From Desulfotomaculum sp. (GTDB lineage Bacteria > Bacillota > Desulfotomaculia > Desulfotomaculales > Nap2-2B), in assembly GCA_003445555.1 (NCBI GenBank), contig DMDI01000002.1:1-7463 (forward strand): a DNA stretch of 7,463 bases. Reading direction: 5' to 3'. Below, in pieces: positions 5,586-7,463 of this stretch (within the stretch, counting starts at the first letter, position 1; every line of letters starts with the position of its first letter). The notes beneath the pieces were generated by a model, which did not search any database, was not told the DNA's origin, and saw nothing but the letters and a program-made list of their open reading frames with translations. Made by a program: the position numbers and the translations under genes.

Positions 5586-6520
5586 ATAAATCTTACTTCT
5601 GCGGTAGCCTTATGGTTACTGTCTGTGTTTTGCCACCACTCTCTATATTCTTTGGCTCTTTCGTCTAACATATCCTCTACTATCTCTGAAGTAATTATTC
5701 CTCTAGACTTTTTTACTCTAGGATCTTCTATTTTCTCACAAACTTCGGCTAAAATCTCATTGCTTATTCCTAATTCCTGGTAAATCCGCATGCAACTTTC
5801 GAGTAATTCTGGAATCTCTGAAAACCTTTTTGTTATTTTAAATAGATCGTCAACACTTAATGCCCTTACGCTATCATGAAAGTCTATGTTATCTGATACG
5901 AAGACGTTGCCATCCCCCTTTACTTTCCTATAAATACACCTGCCGACCATTGTAGCTGATAATAATCTCTTATTTCCCTCTTGAAACCATACCAGCCCAA
6001 GTCCGGTGTGAGCACAGTGAATAGAAGAGCGAATGACTCCCTTTTTTAGATCTTCAACGCACTCTTCTGAAAAAAGAAATTGCAGGAAGTCTTCATGTTT
6101 AAACATTACTAGTTCGTTCATTGTCACATCTCTGGTTCTGAAGAAATGTATAAGGCCTTCTGGAATTGAGTTGCAAATTTCTATATCTTTGGGTTCAAAA
6201 TATTCTGAAAGAGAAGCAATTTGATTTCTTCTTGCAATTCTTTCCTCTCTATTTGTAGAAGGCGTTTCAAAAACAACGATATCAAGATCTTCTAATTTAT
6301 CGTAATTACACTGTGAGATGAGGCCCAAATTAAGTCGGAAAAGCTCTCTTGCAAAACCACCCTTTACGGCAATTGGATCTTCTACACTTAGAAGCTTATT
6401 ACAAATACCTGCTTCAAGGTTTTCTAGAGGCATTGTTTGAGACCGAACTATTACGGGTTTATAGTCTATAAATGGAGGCGTTTCGCTTATATTTAAGGGG
6501 TTACTTTCTTTTGTTACCAT
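5582..6520 (-). CDS. Orphan CCA-adding/poly(A)-polymerase-like (class II) nucleotidyltransferase
   Basis: A 312-residue protein whose first half follows the class II CCA-adding/poly(A) polymerase head. It has K53-G-G-F-A-R-E59 (the G-G-x-x-R-D motif), the metal-binding pair D78-L-D80 followed by I-V-V, a third acidic site near D112-I-E114, and R128-T-R-D-V-T-M-N-E-L, the counterpart of R-R-D-F-T-I-N-A. The V155-E-D-L-K-K-G-V-I-R164 motif matches E-D-L-x-x-G-x-I-R. The next motif, normally E-D-P-x-R-x-L-R, is degenerate at E181-G-N-K-R-L-L. The protein is shorter than usual CCA enzymes (about 400 residues or more) and lacks an obvious HD domain, so it is unlikely to be the housekeeping CCA enzyme. 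An RNA-3'-end or other nucleotidyl transfer role is plausible. It is convergent with the hydrolase; no SD site is visible. Confidence 0.77.
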   Translation of the reverse strand: MVTKESNPLNISETPPFIDYKPVIVRSQTMPLENLEAGICNKLLSVEDPIAVKGGFARELFRLNLGLISQCNYDKLEDLDIVVFETPSTNREERIARRNQIASLSEYFEPKDIEICNSIPEGLIHFFRTRDVTMNELVMFKHEDFLQFLFSEECVEDLKKGVIRSSIHCAHTGLGLVWFQEGNKRLLSATMVGRCIYRKVKGDGNVFVSDNIDFHDSVRALSVDDLFKITKRFSEIPELLESCMRIYQELGISNEILAEVCEKIEDPRVKKSRGIITSEIVEDMLDERAKEYREWWQNTDSNHKATAEVRFI

Positions 6521-6528
6521 TAAAAGGC

Positions 6529-6557
6529 ATTTTATATGAATTATTGATTTTTTTCAA
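6529..6557 (-). promoter_or_regulatory. Candidate promoter giving a nearly leaderless message
   Basis: TTGAAA (-35, 6552-6557, 5/6) and TAAAAT (-10, 6529-6534, 5/6) are 17 bp apart on the minus strand. Transcription would start within a few bases of the ATG at 6520, and no Shine-Dalgarno site precedes that ATG. This predicts leaderless or near-leaderless translation of the CCA-like gene. Confidence 0.42.
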
Positions 6558-6635
6558 GTTGATCGAGTAGTTTGGTCTTTTTTAATGATAGATTTTTGTA
6601 ATTGAATGTTCCAGGCGATTTTTTAAACTAAGGAA

Positions 6636-6668
6636 ATTGTCGATCTTTTATTGTTGAAAAAAGACAAT
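6636..6668. repeat. Bulged inverted repeat in the intergenic stretch
   Basis: ATTGTC (6636-6641) pairs with GACAAT (6663-6668), with a weaker inner CTTTT/AAAAG pairing and an unequal bulge. The surrounding 6558-6690 is AT-rich and holds no gene I can support. It could be a weak terminator or an element edge. Confidence 0.25.
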
Positions 6669-6690
6669 GCGTTTATTTCTTAGGGTAAAG

Positions 6691-6696
6691 TATAAA
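6691..6696 (+). promoter_or_regulatory. TATAAA -10 box upstream of the transposase
   Basis: TATAAA lies 26 bp before the GTG start of the transposase gene, with no good -35 at the right distance. The left end of the insertion sequence may lie close by (the run TTAGGGTAAAG just before it), but with the right end missing the terminal repeats cannot be checked. Confidence 0.22.
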
Positions 6697-6721
6697 AATC
6701 GCCACTAACAATGTTAAAATT

Positions 6722-7393
6722 GTGGCTATGTATAGGGCTAAATGTAAAAAGTGTTCTGGAAAAAAGTTTTGGCAGGTTAGAAGGGGTAAATTAAGGTGTA
6801 AAAATTGCCTTTATGAATTCAAGCCAAGGCTTGGCGGAATAAGTCTAACAAGATACCAATGGAAAGCTCTTTTAAAATGGTTTTTAAGATGTCAAAGTAT
6901 TAATACTATTGTTGAAGAGACAAAGATAAGTGAATATAAGGTTTTAAAAGCATTAAATTTGATAAGACAGATAATGGCTAAAGATATTCCTGATGTTTTT
7001 GAAGGAATAGTTGAAGTAGATGAAACTTATCTAGGTGGTCAAAAGAAAAACAAAAGAAAGTCACAATTAAGAAAAGATAAAGAAGCTTATGGCAAGGAAT
7101 CCAAGAGGGGTTTTGGCACTGCCAAACAGCCTGTCTTTGGCATCCTGGCTAGGAACGGGAAAGTCTTTGCTGAATTAGTCGATGACACTGAAGCCAGGGA
7201 TTTAATCCCGATCATCACCAAGAAGGTAAAGTCGGGAACCAGAATTTGCTTAGATGCTTGGCGAGCCTACACGGGATTGGCAACCAAAGGCTATGTCCAC
7301 CGGACGGTAGAGCATCAAAAAAAAGAATACACTAAGGGAAGAAATCACATTAATGGATTAGAGGGGTTTGGGGTTATCTTAAAAGGCAATTAG
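6722..7393 (+). CDS. IS1595-family transposase, frameshifted near the 3' end
   Basis: The order of parts is that of IS1595 (ISXO2-like) transposases. Numbered from the GTG: an N-terminal zinc ribbon with C8-x-x-C11 and C26-x-x-C29; a helix-turn-helix region about 42-85; then the RNase-H-fold DDE domain with V-E-V-D100-E-T-Y-L-G-G, L-D178-A-W-R-A-Y and N-H-I-N-G-L-E214-G-F. After F216 the frame gives G-V-I-L-K-G-N and stops at 7391-7393. Reading one T more in the TTT at 7367-7369 restores F-W-G-Y-L-K-R-Q-L and an open frame to the window end, so a single-base deletion, real or a sequencing error, interrupts the gene. An ATG at 6728 is an alternative start. By hand count the 60-base lines 6841, 6961 and 7021 are about 27-32% GC, while those from 7081 on are about 42-55%, so the gene looks mosaic. 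Confidence 0.88.
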   Translation: MAMYRAKCKKCSGKKFWQVRRGKLRCKNCLYEFKPRLGGISLTRYQWKALLKWFLRCQSINTIVEETKISEYKVLKALNLIRQIMAKDIPDVFEGIVEVDETYLGGQKKNKRKSQLRKDKEAYGKESKRGFGTAKQPVFGILARNGKVFAELVDDTEARDLIPIITKKVKSGTRICLDAWRAYTGLATKGYVHRTVEHQKKEYTKGRNHINGLEGFGVILKGN

Positions 7394-7463
7394 CGTCCAG
7401 GGGCGGCATTAGAAGAGAAAGGCTGCCGCTTTATCTAGCTGAATATGTTTGGAGATACAATAA
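7369..7463 (+). pseudogene. Out-of-frame 3' part of the IS1595 transposase
   Basis: In the -1 frame from 7369 the codons read W-G-Y-L-K-R-Q-L-A-S-R-G-G, then L-P-L-Y-L-A-E-Y-V-W-R-Y-N, which is the conserved end of IS1595 transposases (the F-W-x-x-L-K motif and the E-x-x-W-R-Y-N region). No stop occurs before the window ends. This is the continuation of the preceding gene after the missing base. Confidence 0.85.

Larger units (their letters stand above)
6722..7463 (+). mobile_element. IS1595-type insertion sequence, right end outside the window
   Basis: The element is recognised from its transposase. Its left end lies somewhere between about 6670 and 6722 and its right end beyond 7463, so inverted repeats and target duplications cannot be tested. 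Its presence at the window edge fits assembly ending in a multi-copy repeat. Confidence 0.7.

Noticed and set aside
7361..7373. Programmed -1 frameshifting in the transposase
   Set aside because: The in-frame codons GGG TTT GGG do not form a good X XXY YYZ slippery site, and a single missing T explains the break more simply.
1..7463. tRNA or rRNA genes
   Set aside because: I looked for tRNA T-loop patterns and conserved rRNA segments in the non-coding stretches and saw none.

Overview
This looks like one metagenome-assembled contig, probably from a CPR/Patescibacteria (Parcubacteria-like) bacterium or a close relative. That placement is an inference. It rests on a stand-alone ATP-cone protein, a membrane-anchored class A beta-lactamase-like hydrolase, an AT-rich coding style, and intergenic DNA built from short inverted and ATTCG-type repeats that I associate with these genomes. 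No rRNA, tRNA or other phylogenetic marker is present. The first 18 bases are the end of an Illumina adapter, and the window stops inside a transposase gene. Both edges are therefore probably assembly edges rather than biological ones.

Layout. (1) 1-18 is adapter; 19-380 is repeat-rich intergenic DNA with a promoter and a strong Shine-Dalgarno site. (2) 381-1920 is GC-richer, chromosome-like DNA (the one 60-base line I counted by hand is about 55% GC). It holds an ATP-cone protein (+), a beta-lactamase-fold serine hydrolase (-), and the last ~71 codons of uppP (-), whose 5' part is missing. (3) 1921-1992 is a junction with a hairpin between 7-bp direct repeats and a 17-bp perfect palindrome. 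(4) 1984-6520 is an AT-rich block of four genes in the order <- -> -> <-. They are a class I aminoacyl-tRNA-synthetase-like (MetRS-like) protein with degenerate active-site motifs, a protein with two nucleotidyltransferase domains in tandem, an alpha/beta hydrolase translationally coupled to it, and a class II CCA-adding/poly(A)-polymerase-like nucleotidyltransferase. (5) 6521-7463 is an intergenic stretch and an IS1595-type transposase with a one-base frameshift near its 3' end.

The AT-rich block is the interesting part. Three putative nucleotidyltransferase active sites and a synthetase-like protein, with the two leftward and rightward leading genes sharing one divergent promoter region, suggest a compact accessory cassette acting on tRNA or on nucleotide- or aminoacyl-activated small molecules. 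It could be a defence/toxin-type system, an RNA-end modification system or a small biosynthetic unit; the sequence alone does not decide. Signs that it was acquired: the base-composition change exactly where uppP is cut, weak or absent Shine-Dalgarno sites in the cassette compared with the strong one before the ATP-cone gene, and an adjoining transposase gene. I know of no described system with this set of genes, but I could not search for one.
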